DNA from: CAYMAI01 sp964388445
Lineage (GTDB): Bacteria; 4484-113; JAGGVC01
Length of the DNA stretch: 64,000 bases
Assembly (NCBI GenBank): GCA_964388445.1
Contig: CAYMAI010000001.1
Coordinates: forward strand, 361,985-425,984
Direction of reading: 5' to 3'
In this document: piece after piece, positions 25,300 to 33,537 of the stretch
Numbering within the stretch: the first letter of the stretch is position 1
Layout: every line of letters starts with the position of its first letter
Translations under genes and position numbers: made by a program
The notes under the pieces: generated by a model
What the model was told of the DNA's origin: nothing
Database searches by the model: none
What the model saw: only the letters and a program-made list of their open reading frames with translations

Positions 25300-25524
25300 T
25301 TAAAACATCATCCGCTGGGTGATTACGACGACGATTGCGAGAACGAGCGTAAGAAGAATGTTGAAAAGAACCGCAAGTTCCATACAGCCCATTATTTCGC
25401 CGTGTTTGTAAGAGCCTCTCGTGGATTTTTTCAAAAGAAATCGTATTTCGAACGGCAGTAAAATTAGCTCGATTGCGAGAATGAAAACCAAAAAATTCCT
25501 TACGAAAAAATCGAGCGCGTTCAA
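25300..25524 (-). CDS. Small two-helix membrane protein
   Basis: A 74-residue protein with two helices (about 5-27 and 45-68) joined by a basic loop (LLKKSTRGSYKHGE). TTG start with AAGGAG seven bases upstream. It precedes the UGA-containing gene by about 90 bases, and a decayed copy of its 3' end precedes the paralogue of that gene, so the two genes form a duplicated unit. Not recognised. Confidence 0.65.
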   Translation of the reverse strand: MNALDFFVRNFLVFILAIELILLPFEIRFLLKKSTRGSYKHGEIMGCMELAVLFNILLTLVLAIVVVITQRMMF

Positions 25525-25557
25525 ACTGACGCTCCTTGTCCGGCTGGTTCCGCGGTT

Positions 25558-26316
25558 TTACGGAAGCGCTTTCGGGATTTTTTTAAGCACGCGCAGCCTG
25601 AAACTAATGGAAAATATTTCAAACAGCATTTTCGTTGCGTCCCGCAGAAAATTCACCTTGCTTTCCGGACTGTCCACCCAAATGACCGGCACTTCTTTGT
25701 ATTTGAAACCCAAAAGGCTTGCAAGCGCAAGAAGTTCGAGGTCGAAACTCCATCCCCAGACGCGCTGGCGTGGAAAAATCTCGTCCGCGGCTTTCGACGA
25801 AAACAGCTTGAAGCCGCACTGCGTGTCGCGCACGCCCGGAATAATCAGGGCGCGGGTTATCGAGCGCATCACGTTTCCCGCAAGCCGCCGGTGAATTGGC
25901 TGGCGGACTCGCACGTCGCTGTCCGGCAGGCTTCGCGACCCGAAAACGACGTCCGCCCCTTGTTCCGCCCAAAACAGCAGCTTTTTCACCTCGCCAATCG
26001 GCGTGGATAAATCCACGTCCGAAAACAGACGATATTTGCCGCGAGACTCCTGCATACCGCGGTTGACCGCCGCGCCTTTCCCTTTTCTGGATTCCGGCGT
26101 CGAAACGAGCCTTAATCTAATCTCCGGGTTCGCCGCCGCGAAGTCTTTCACGATTTCCGCGGTCGCGTCGCTCGAATGGTCGTCAACCACGATAATTTCG
26201 ACTGGCCGCGTGCTTGCCGACGCGAAATCGAAAAGCGCGGCAAGGCATGCCGGCATGCGCTTTTCTTCGTTGAACGCCGGCACTACGATTGACAAAAATA
26301 TTCCACTTTCAGCCAA
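25558..26316 (-). CDS. GT2 glycosyltransferase, dolichyl-phosphate-glucosyltransferase-like
   Basis: Cytoplasmic-face enzyme, predicted to transfer a sugar from a nucleotide to a polyprenyl phosphate. GT-A fold with SIVVPAFNEEKRMPACL, IIVVDDHSSDAT, GKGAAVNRGM and the metal-binding FSDVDLSTPI (DxD); then DTQCGFKLFSS and the WGWSFDLELLALA segment typical of the ALG5/DPM1-like branch. No C-terminal membrane helices. Directly upstream of a GT39-like enzyme, which would use such a lipid-linked sugar on the outer face. Confidence 0.9.
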   Translation of the reverse strand: MAESGIFLSIVVPAFNEEKRMPACLAALFDFASASTRPVEIIVVDDHSSDATAEIVKDFAAANPEIRLRLVSTPESRKGKGAAVNRGMQESRGKYRLFSDVDLSTPIGEVKKLLFWAEQGADVVFGSRSLPDSDVRVRQPIHRRLAGNVMRSITRALIIPGVRDTQCGFKLFSSKAADEIFPRQRVWGWSFDLELLALASLLGFKYKEVPVIWVDSPESKVNFLRDATKMLFEIFSISFRLRVLKKIPKALP

Positions 26317-26364
26317 GGCACCGGATTTTACTTTATATTCCGCCCGCTGGGATAGAAATTCGGG

Positions 26365-28152
26365 TTAATTACGCAAATCGTATATCCAAATCGCGCCGTT
26401 CGCGATTACCTCGTCCGGCCGCGAATTCAGGAACGCGGCGGATAATTCATGCGCACGCGCCGATTGTTCGACGAATAAATTTACGTCGGTTATTTCGGAG
26501 TAACCGGTTGCAACCCAAAGACTAACCGCATAGACGTTTCCCGGCTTGAAATCTCGGGGTAGGACGTCGTCCGGCGTTACTAGCGTTGCGTTTAGACCGT
26601 ACACCGCCGGGTTGTCGCGCAAATTTCCGTAATACAACTTCACTCCTGCCACGCCGTTTTCGTCCATCCATTTTTTCAGCGCTGGCAGGCCCTGTCCCCA
26701 GTCCAAATTCGAGTCGCTAAGCAGATATGCCCGTCTTGCCGGCGATCCAGCGAATTCATTCATGTAACTTATCGGATATGGCATTTGACTAAGGCTCGAC
26801 GTCGCCGCAAATAAAACCAAGGCCGCGCAAACCGCCGTTCCGTACTTTTTCAACGCTGGAATGCGATCGAACCCCGTTAATGCGCCGGACGCGTAAACGA
26901 AAAGCAACGGATAAACGAACAGCAGGTGTCTTACTCCGAAATTCATACCGCTGAATATCGCGATGGCCGAGTAAATGAAAACGGGGATGAGCAGCGCAGT
27001 CTCGAAATCGCGGACCTTTGCCGGTTTGGCGAACGTAAGTGCCGCGCTCGACAAAATTAACAGCATAATCGCGATCGGAGTTTTGAAAAAAAATACCGCG
27101 GGAAAATAATGCCACCATCCGCGCAGGCTGAATTCGCCGAACAAATAAGCCGGATGTCCGAGTGATATGTGATGGAATACCTGATATATGCCCAGCATTG
27201 TTTCCTTTTGCACGGGTACTGCGGTAAGCGCTCCGGCAATCGCATCCTCGATAGGCGTGTCCCCAGGTATCGCGGAATCAATCCTTTCCTCGAATCGCGG
27301 CGAATTTTCGGGAGTGATTTTTTTCATCGTGAACGCGTAAGCCAAGGGAATAGCAAGCGCCAAAGCGGCGGCAACAAAAGCCAAGTAAAAAAGTATAAAA
27401 CCGCAAAGAGCTCCGCATGGCGATTTGCCCGGTAACTTGATGCGAAAAATTCGAGTGGGAATTTTGAATGCTCCGCGCTTGAAAAGCCATGCGAAAATTG
27501 CAATAGAACAAAGCGGCACGGCAAGCCCGCTGAATTTTGTCAGCGCCGCTGCCGCGGTGAAAAACATCAGAAGCGAAAAGCTAAGCATCGAACCGGTTTT
27601 TGCGAAACGAATCGTGAAATACACGGACGCCAAAACCGCCGCTGCGATTGCCGCGTCGCTGTTCGCAAGCGCGGCGTGCGCGATAAGGTTCGGCTCGATG
27701 GCGAAAATCGCAATCGCAAGAGTGCCGGCCTTTGTGCCGTAAATTTCGCGCGCCGACAGGAACGCGAATACACTTGAAAGCGAGACCAAAATCAGCAGGG
27801 GCAGCCTCGCAGCGAACAGAATCCAAAGTTGATTTTTTTCGTTTACGCGCCAAAATTCCTCGGAAAACGCGATTTGATCCTTTGCGTTCCACGCGCCGCC
27901 GCCAATCGGCGATTTAACGCCCGCTGCCGCGAGCGGCATACCGATTAGCCATTTTGTGAGCGGAGGATGCTCGGTGTTCATTCTGAAGTCCCGAGCGCCA
28001 TAATATGAAACTGCGGCGGGAATGTGCAATGCCTCGTCGTTGGTAAGCCCGTTTTTGTGGGCAACCCAAGCGCCTTGAGCAAAAAATATCGCAATTAACA
28101 GCGCGATGGGTAGCCCCTGAATTCCGGTTGAAAAAAGGCGCTTCACGCACAA
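26365..28152 (-). CDS. GT39-like (ArnT/PMT-type) membrane glycosyltransferase 1
   Basis: Polytopic GT-C enzyme of 595 residues expected to use a polyprenyl-phosphate sugar. The first periplasmic loop has the acidic motif GLTNDEALHIPAAVSYY and RMNTEHPPLTKW; about ten more helices follow, and a soluble C-terminal part with SDSNLDWGQGLPALKKWM and DEVIANGAIWIYDL. A full-length paralogue lies at 31693-33537, on the other side of cassette B. Acceptor unknown; secreted proteins or a surface glycan are both possible. Confidence 0.88.
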   Translation of the reverse strand: MCVKRLFSTGIQGLPIALLIAIFFAQGAWVAHKNGLTNDEALHIPAAVSYYGARDFRMNTEHPPLTKWLIGMPLAAAGVKSPIGGGAWNAKDQIAFSEEFWRVNEKNQLWILFAARLPLLILVSLSSVFAFLSAREIYGTKAGTLAIAIFAIEPNLIAHAALANSDAAIAAAVLASVYFTIRFAKTGSMLSFSLLMFFTAAAALTKFSGLAVPLCSIAIFAWLFKRGAFKIPTRIFRIKLPGKSPCGALCGFILFYLAFVAAALALAIPLAYAFTMKKITPENSPRFEERIDSAIPGDTPIEDAIAGALTAVPVQKETMLGIYQVFHHISLGHPAYLFGEFSLRGWWHYFPAVFFFKTPIAIMLLILSSAALTFAKPAKVRDFETALLIPVFIYSAIAIFSGMNFGVRHLLFVYPLLFVYASGALTGFDRIPALKKYGTAVCAALVLFAATSSLSQMPYPISYMNEFAGSPARRAYLLSDSNLDWGQGLPALKKWMDENGVAGVKLYYGNLRDNPAVYGLNATLVTPDDVLPRDFKPGNVYAVSLWVATGYSEITDVNLFVEQSARAHELSAAFLNSRPDEVIANGAIWIYDLRN

Positions 28153-28205
28153 AGTTTACATCAAATTCGAAATTCGCGGCTAACAGGCGTGGATAAACCT
28201 CATTG

Positions 28206-28290
28206 CGCGCTAAGGCGCGAATATCCGAATCGCGCCGTTCGCGATTACGCCGTCCGGCCGGCGCCCCGCGATGACCGCAAATCTCGCTTC
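28206..28290 (-). pseudogene. 3'-terminal remnant of a GT39-like gene
   Basis: The minus strand reads RRPDGVIANGAIRIFAP-like codons and a stop, matching the last residues of the gene at 31693 (RRPDEVIANGAIWIFAP), and DNA similarity continues upstream for about 70-85 bases. It is the tail of a third copy, or a direct repeat made when cassette B entered. The rest of 28153-28387 holds only this and the cassette end element. Confidence 0.7.
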
Positions 28291-28318
28291 GCGACCCCCG
28301 ATTGGAACACGCGGCAAC

Positions 28319-28420
28319 GCGCCCCGGCGGGAGAGGCCGCCGGAGTGCTGTAAATTGCGCATCAGCCCTTCAATTTAGCGTGACAGGTCAGGATTCTTCG
28401 GAGGGAAGAACGGTGATGGG
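28319..28420 (-). repeat. Cassette B 3' terminal element (copy of 4835-4936)
   Basis: Same 102-nt element as at 4835-4936, with the 7-bp hairpin CCGGCGG/CCGCCGG and the codons for the ITVLPSEES tail. Confidence 0.75.
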
Positions 28421-28837
28421 GTATTGAAATTGCCTGCTTCTCTCTTCGCCGTCCAAGTACACTACCTTTAGCTTGGGAAGATAGCTACCCGGCGACAAGT
28501 ATGTTTTTTGTAATTGGTGCGAGTACAAGTGGTCTTCATATTTGCCTGAAATCGCGATTTCAACGTAACCGTTACCGTCGTCGAAGTCGATTTGAATGGA
28601 TTTTACAAAGCCGGCGATGGATTGGTTGTTGCTAATCCAAAGGTCAAATTCGACCGAAAAAGGAGCGGTACCTTCATTCGATGTCAGCCTCTGAAACAAA
28701 ACCCCTCTTGAAGGCCATAAGCCGTATTTAATGCCGCTTCGGCCGTTGCAGCTGCTTAGCAAGCTGACTGCCGAAAAATCGGCGAGCATTATCGCCATCA
28801 GAAAAAAGCCTGAACAAACTTGATTTATGAACTTCAT
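28388..28837 (-). CDS. Cassette B lipoprotein 2 (PKD-like)
   Basis: A 149-residue predicted lipoprotein: hydrophobic segment ending SLLSSC, then a single PKD-like beta-sandwich with GTAPFSVEFDLW, IQIDFDDGNG and KTYLSPGSY. It ends YPITVLPSEES, the tail shared with both cassette A lipoproteins. AAGGTAGGTGG before the ATG is the ribosome binding site. It is a sister of the next upstream lipoprotein (GAAPFSIKYWVW, IEVNFGDE, YTFETPGVY). Last gene of cassette B. Confidence 0.78.
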   Translation of the reverse strand: MKFINQVCSGFFLMAIMLADFSAVSLLSSCNGRSGIKYGLWPSRGVLFQRLTSNEGTAPFSVEFDLWISNNQSIAGFVKSIQIDFDDGNGYVEIAISGKYEDHLYSHQLQKTYLSPGSYLPKLKVVYLDGEERSRQFQYPITVLPSEES

Positions 28838-28874
28838 CTAATCCACCTACCTTAATGATTTTCGCTTGGCTGCG

Positions 28875-29381
28875 CTACTCGACTGACACAACCGGATACG
28901 AATGGAATTGGATGCTGGTTTCGAATATTTCCCGGCCGTAGTAAACGCGCGAAATGATGTTGTAAACGCCGGGCGTCTCGAATGTGTAGGTAAGCAGCAG
29001 CGATTCGTCGAAATTCCTCGACCCGTAAAGTCCATCATATTTTGGCGATTTCAGGAATTTCAGCGCATCTTCTGTAACGTCAACTACCTCATCGCCGAAA
29101 TTTACTTCAATCTTGTCCGGGTAAACGCGGCTTCGGTCAATCTCGCGATGAACTGGGCGCATCCAAACCCAATACTTGATCGAAAATGGGGCAGCGCCAG
29201 AGCTTTCCCCTTCTACGAAAACAATCGTAGATACAGGTGGGTAAAAGTAGTATCCATCTTCCGGATACCCCCAGTCGTAACCGGGAAATTTGGACTTGTA
29301 ATTTGTACTGGAGCAACCGGCAAAGATCGCAGTCAAAACAAGCACAACAAGCGCGGTGGAAAAAGTAAGTATCTTTATCAT
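28875..29381 (-). CDS. Cassette B lipoprotein 1 (PKD-like)
   Basis: A 168-residue predicted lipoprotein: TALVVLVLTAIFAGC with lipobox IFAGC, then a PKD-like sandwich (APFSIKYWVWM, YPDKIEVNFGDE, LLTYTFETPGVYNI). Unlike the three other cassette lipoproteins it ends SYPVVSVE and lacks the ITVLP tail. AGGAGGT lies five bases before the ATG and overlaps the TAG stop of the protease gene, the same arrangement as in cassette A. Function unknown; close coupling suggests it works with the protease. Confidence 0.78.
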   Translation of the reverse strand: MIKILTFSTALVVLVLTAIFAGCSSTNYKSKFPGYDWGYPEDGYYFYPPVSTIVFVEGESSGAAPFSIKYWVWMRPVHREIDRSRVYPDKIEVNFGDEVVDVTEDALKFLKSPKYDGLYGSRNFDESLLLTYTFETPGVYNIISRVYYGREIFETSIQFHSYPVVSVE

Positions 29382-29390
29382 ATCAACCTC

Positions 29391-31142
29391 CTAGGGACGT
29401 AATGTCTCGTACGCATTCAACTTCCAAGCGCCAAGATTGGGGTCGTAAGTGGCGCGCTGAAGAATCCGGTTCTTAGCGAGTTGTGGCGCTGAGTATTGGG
29501 GTCTCGTTACCAGCATCCCTGCTACAGCGCTCACATGTGGAGTGGCAGCGGACGTGCCGCTAAAAGCTGCGGTCAAGCCTTCCGGGTCACTTCGATAGCC
29601 AAGGTCGTACAAACCATTTGGGCTCTTTCCAACCATATCGACTGTCCAAATGAGCTGGTTTCCGGATCCTTCTCCACCTGGAGCAAATACGCTTCCCAAT
29701 TTGCTGTATCCTGTCATTTGCCCAGATATCTTGTACGCACCTACAGACAATACTCTAGGATGTCTTGCAGGCCAATCTTCGGGCCATCTGGGTTCAGCGA
29801 CTTCTTTGCGATTTCCTGCCGCGGCTACAAAAAGCATGTGTTGGGTGAGCTTGTCGAGAAAGCGCATATTCGTCTCACCTAAAGACGGTCCGCCGAAGCT
29901 ACAATTTACAACCTCAATATTAGTATAAGGTACTTGCGGAACGAAAGGATAATACTCCCAATCCGCGCGGTAAATCCTCTTGACGCATCCTATAGCGAGG
30001 AATGAATTGGCTAAAGTAGAAGTTGAAAAACCGCTATTGTGATACATTGCGATCGGCAGAATACGAGGACAACGAACAATTCCGCAAATATCCTGCTCGT
30101 CGTCTAACTGGTAGCCGGGGTCGTTATTGATTGCGGATCCGATTATTCCAGCGACACAGGTACCATGACCCGCACTGCGAGCTGATACTGCACTAGCGTT
30201 TAACACACTTGGACTTGGCTGACCATGCCCTTGACCGAATGTTGTCCACCATTTGCTATCGTACGTGTTAACGCCCCATGAAAGAAATGCGGAACCTAGA
30301 TCTTTATTGGCTTGCCTTCTCTGAACTCCAGTATCCAATATCGCAATTATGCCGGAATCGTAATAGTAATTCTTCCAAGCGTTCTGAATTCTAATGCTCT
30401 GTCCACTCGCATCGCGTATCGCCCATTGAAACGGAAACAGATCGTCATCGGGCTCTGCGTCTATTGGCCATGCGCAGGTCGAAGCCAACGCATCCGGATC
30501 GACGGAATCGATTAAGTCGGGATATTCGTCCGGCCAATATTCGACTGCATACTCAATGCTTGTTCCTTGCGGCAACAGCGCGCCTATGCACTTTACCGCG
30601 TTCCACTCCACAAAGACTGCCAATTCTTCGGCAAGCACAAAATCGGCAACATCTTGATCCTCCGATACGGTGCTGTATGATGTTTGATGATAGTACTCAT
30701 CCTCTGGGGATATTTCCTCATCGAAGTAGTTCGGGTCAACATCGGGATATTCCGGCGGGTTCTTGAACGCGATTATTACTCTTCCGTCGATTATAGGGTA
30801 TGTCTCCTGGGTACGCGGATCGGTAAAGTCGCGAATGTCCCATTCGTCTTCTTCGTCGAATCCGCCGCCGCTTCCGCCCGGGCCGCCGTCCATCGGCTCT
30901 TCTCCGCCTCCGCCGAAATCTCCCGCGGACGAGTTTCCGCGACTTTTGGTTGCGGATTGGCTTTCCGTAATGGCATCCTGGCCGGCTGCCGGTGTTGCTG
31001 GAATCAAACCGGTCGCATCCCCTGCGGTCATCTTGGCGTCCCTGTCACAAGACATCAGCGCAAAGGCGCACATCATTACAAGGGCGAGTAAAACTACCCC
31101 CCCCCCCCAGCCGGGGGCAAACGAAAACTTGGACTTTTTCAT
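29391..31142 (-). CDS. Subtilisin-like (S8) serine protease, lipoprotein, with G12 tract in leader
   Basis: A 583-residue secreted subtilase. Triad: D270 in IAILDTGVQ, H326 in GHGTCVAG, S531 in SGTSAATPH; oxyanion Asn in VAAAGNRKE. The first 41 residues, through the lipobox ALMSC and CDRDAKMTAG, look identical to those of the cassette A protease, and so does the DNA. After that comes a different Gly/acid-rich linker (GGGGEEPMDGG, DEEDEWD) and a propeptide-like region with VIIAFKNPP. The catalytic domains of the two are only distantly alike, so substrates may differ. G12 tract at 31097-31108. Two lipoprotein genes follow. Confidence 0.92.
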   Translation of the reverse strand: MKKSKFSFAPGWGGGVVLLALVMMCAFALMSCDRDAKMTAGDATGLIPATPAAGQDAITESQSATKSRGNSSAGDFGGGGEEPMDGGPGGSGGGFDEEDEWDIRDFTDPRTQETYPIIDGRVIIAFKNPPEYPDVDPNYFDEEISPEDEYYHQTSYSTVSEDQDVADFVLAEELAVFVEWNAVKCIGALLPQGTSIEYAVEYWPDEYPDLIDSVDPDALASTCAWPIDAEPDDDLFPFQWAIRDASGQSIRIQNAWKNYYYDSGIIAILDTGVQRRQANKDLGSAFLSWGVNTYDSKWWTTFGQGHGQPSPSVLNASAVSARSAGHGTCVAGIIGSAINNDPGYQLDDEQDICGIVRCPRILPIAMYHNSGFSTSTLANSFLAIGCVKRIYRADWEYYPFVPQVPYTNIEVVNCSFGGPSLGETNMRFLDKLTQHMLFVAAAGNRKEVAEPRWPEDWPARHPRVLSVGAYKISGQMTGYSKLGSVFAPGGEGSGNQLIWTVDMVGKSPNGLYDLGYRSDPEGLTAAFSGTSAATPHVSAVAGMLVTRPQYSAPQLAKNRILQRATYDPNLGAWKLNAYETLRP

Positions 31143-31580
31143 GTCCTACTCCTTTGGTTGAATTTTGAAATATCGCGTACGCTTGGGCGGGCGTTCTTAC
31201 GCCGCGCCGCGCGCATCATCGCCGCTTTCGAGCGAATCCTTAATAGACCTTCTCTACCAAAACTCTCTCCGTCCACATTCCCGCTCCGAACTTCCGGAAT
31301 CCGATTTCCAAATTCGCAAACCCGCTTGTTTCCCAATTCGCAATCCAGTTTGGCGTTTTCCACGCTCCGGGTTTAAACAACGCTCCCGGTTTAATAAGAA
31401 ACACAATCTCCCGCTTCGCTTTGCATCTTGAATACACCTAAGGCAGCGCCACCGCATCCTTGGCGCACAACGGAATTTTACCCCGATTTACAGGTTTTAA
31501 ACCGGCTTCAGGCTCGCGTAAATAATCACAATCCCAAGCCGCTGGAAATCAGTGAAAATTGTGTATAAATCTGTATAACG
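31019..31580 (-). repeat. Leader repeat, cassette B (copy of 7889-8450)
   Basis: Identical by eye to 7889-8309 over 421 bases, then about 85-90% alike to the AT-rich GTGTATAAATCTGTATAACG (31561-31580). With the inverted repeat at 31601-31667 it fills the 550 bases between the protease and the next GT39 gene; no gene is seen there. Confidence 0.85.
31097..31108 (-). repeat. Poly-G(12) tract, candidate phase-variation switch (cassette B)
   Basis: Same length, position and codon phase as the tract at 7967-7978; loss of one G makes an immediate TAG, gain of one G leads to a stop near codon 34. Confidence 0.8.
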
Positions 31581-31600
31581 CGGGAATGACGCCGCGAGAA

Positions 31601-31667
31601 ATGCCTATTATCGCGAGGGGCAAGCACTTAATTAGAATGCAGCCTCGCGGCTCGCGCATATAGGCAT
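31601..31667. repeat. Long imperfect inverted repeat
   Basis: ATGCCTAT (31601-31608) pairs with ATAGGCAT (31660-31667), and CGCGAGG (31612-31618) with CCTCGCG (31643-31649). It lies exactly between the leader repeat of cassette B and the GT39 gene, so it may be a transcription end for neither or both, or an old mobile-element end. Confidence 0.5.
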
Positions 31668-31692
31668 CGAGCTAACGTGTGCGAATGGCTCG

Positions 31693-33537
31693 CTACGGCG
31701 CGAATATCCAAATCGCGCCGTTCGCGATTACCTCGTCCGGCCGGCGGCTTACTATGTCCGCATATCTCGCTTCCGCGGCGCGCCAGTCCTCTTCGTTATC
31801 GAAAAATCCGTACGTCAGATTCATGTCCGCGACCGTCCACATGCTTATCGCGTACACTTCGCCCTCGATGAATTCGTCCGGGTTCAGCTCTAGCGGGTCT
31901 TTGAGAATATAGTTAAAGTCATATAGCGCGGGATTATCGCTAAGGTTTCGATAAAACAGCCGAACGGTTTTAATGCCGTGCTTTTGCGTCCACTTTTCCA
32001 GCGCGGGCAAGCCCTGTCCCCAGTCGAGGTTCGAATCGCTCAAAAGCCACGCGCGCCGCTGATGGCCGCCCGCGAATTCGTTCATATAGCTTATGTAATA
32101 CGGCGCCTCGTGAAGCGGCGAGAAAATCATGAACGCCGCCAGTGCGCCTATCGCCGTTTGCAGCGCTAGGTTTTTAACGTTCAATTCTTTTCGCTTGACC
32201 GGTTTTCCGCCGACTTTGTATTCGTCCGGGTCGAACCGCGGCTTCGTCCTGAACCCGACGGCGAGTATTCCCGACGCGTAAACGAATAACAGCGGGAATA
32301 TAAACAGCAAATGCCGCACGCCGAGATTGATGCTGCCGAGAATCGCGGTAGCGGCATAAATCAATATCGGAATGACTAGGACGGATTCGCTTATCCAAAT
32401 TTCACGGTCTTTGCGGTAAGCGAAAACAACGCTCAAAAGTATTAGCGCCATAAGCGCAATCGGAGTTTTGAAAAAGAATACGACGGGAAAGTAATACCAC
32501 CATCCGTGAAGCGCATATTTTCCGAGCAGAAAGGAAGGATGCCCCACGTCGTTATGCTGAAACACTTGATATAAGCCCATTATGTATTCTTTGGGCAGCG
32601 GTATTTTTTGAGCGAAGTCGATTAGCTGCTCGCGAAGCGGAAAACCGTCGGGAATTCGTACGTCGCAAATGTATTCGAAATTCGGCGAGTTTTCGGGAGT
32701 GATTACCGTCAATTTGAAACCGTAACTCAAAAGCACTGCGAAGAGACCCGCGAGGAAAAACCAAAGAGACATAATAAGTATGAACGCCGCGCCGCGCGCG
32801 CCGCGCGATTTAAACGGCAGTTTGATGCCGAGAAGCGTGCGAGGTATTTGATATTGCGTGGGATAGTTTCTTAAAAGGTATATGTATAAAAATATCAATA
32901 GCGGAAGCACAAATAGCCCGCTGTATTTAATCAAAATCGCGATAGACGAAAAGACGAGAAGGAAAACGAAATCGATGTGTTTGAGAGATTTTAAAAACTT
33001 CAGCGCAAAGTATATACAGGCGGCAACGGTCAATCCGAGAGGCGCGTCGCTGTTCGCAAGCGACGCATGAGCGATGAAATTCGGCTCGAAAGCGAATAGG
33101 AACATCGCGAAAAGCCCGGCCTTTTCGCCGTAAATCTCGCGCCCTAAAAGGAAAATGAACGCGCCCATCAGCGCGCAAAAAAGAAGGTTCGGAATGCGGG
33201 CGAGGAATAAAAACTTGCGCTGGTTAGACGAGTTCTCCTTCCAAAAATCGCGTGCGTATTCGATTTGCTTTTTTGCGTCCCAATACGGCGAATCCGCTGG
33301 AAGTCGCGCGCCCGCGGCGGCAAGCGGCAGCCCCGCCAGCCACTTCGTAAAAGTGGGATGCTCCGTGTTCATACGAAAATCGCCCGCCTTCCAATATGTC
33401 ACACCGGACGCGATGTGAACGAGTTCGTCCGTGGTCATCCCGTTGCTTTTCGCAACCCAAAGACCCTGAGCGAAAAAGATAAGGGCGAAGAGCGCAACCG
33501 CTCCCCAAACCAACGGTCCGCTTTTGATGGTTTCCAC
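31693..33537 (-). CDS. GT39-like (ArnT/PMT-type) membrane glycosyltransferase 2
   Basis: Paralogue (614 residues) of the enzyme at 26365. Same key features: GMTTDELVHIASGVTYW, RMNTEHPTFTKWLAG, ANSDAPLG, roughly ten helices, SDSNLDWGQGLPALEKW and the C-terminal DEVIANGAIWIFAP. It carries an extra basic loop (YKVGGKPVKRKELN) at about 420-435. Its 3' end is repeated at 28206-28290, so cassette B lies between two copies of this end. Region 33538-33765 upstream contains no gene I can support; a 46-codon coding-like frame on the plus strand (to 33723) may be an old fragment. Confidence 0.87.
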   Translation of the reverse strand: METIKSGPLVWGAVALFALIFFAQGLWVAKSNGMTTDELVHIASGVTYWKAGDFRMNTEHPTFTKWLAGLPLAAAGARLPADSPYWDAKKQIEYARDFWKENSSNQRKFLFLARIPNLLFCALMGAFIFLLGREIYGEKAGLFAMFLFAFEPNFIAHASLANSDAPLGLTVAACIYFALKFLKSLKHIDFVFLLVFSSIAILIKYSGLFVLPLLIFLYIYLLRNYPTQYQIPRTLLGIKLPFKSRGARGAAFILIMSLWFFLAGLFAVLLSYGFKLTVITPENSPNFEYICDVRIPDGFPLREQLIDFAQKIPLPKEYIMGLYQVFQHNDVGHPSFLLGKYALHGWWYYFPVVFFFKTPIALMALILLSVVFAYRKDREIWISESVLVIPILIYAATAILGSINLGVRHLLFIFPLLFVYASGILAVGFRTKPRFDPDEYKVGGKPVKRKELNVKNLALQTAIGALAAFMIFSPLHEAPYYISYMNEFAGGHQRRAWLLSDSNLDWGQGLPALEKWTQKHGIKTVRLFYRNLSDNPALYDFNYILKDPLELNPDEFIEGEVYAISMWTVADMNLTYGFFDNEEDWRAAEARYADIVSRRPDEVIANGAIWIFAP

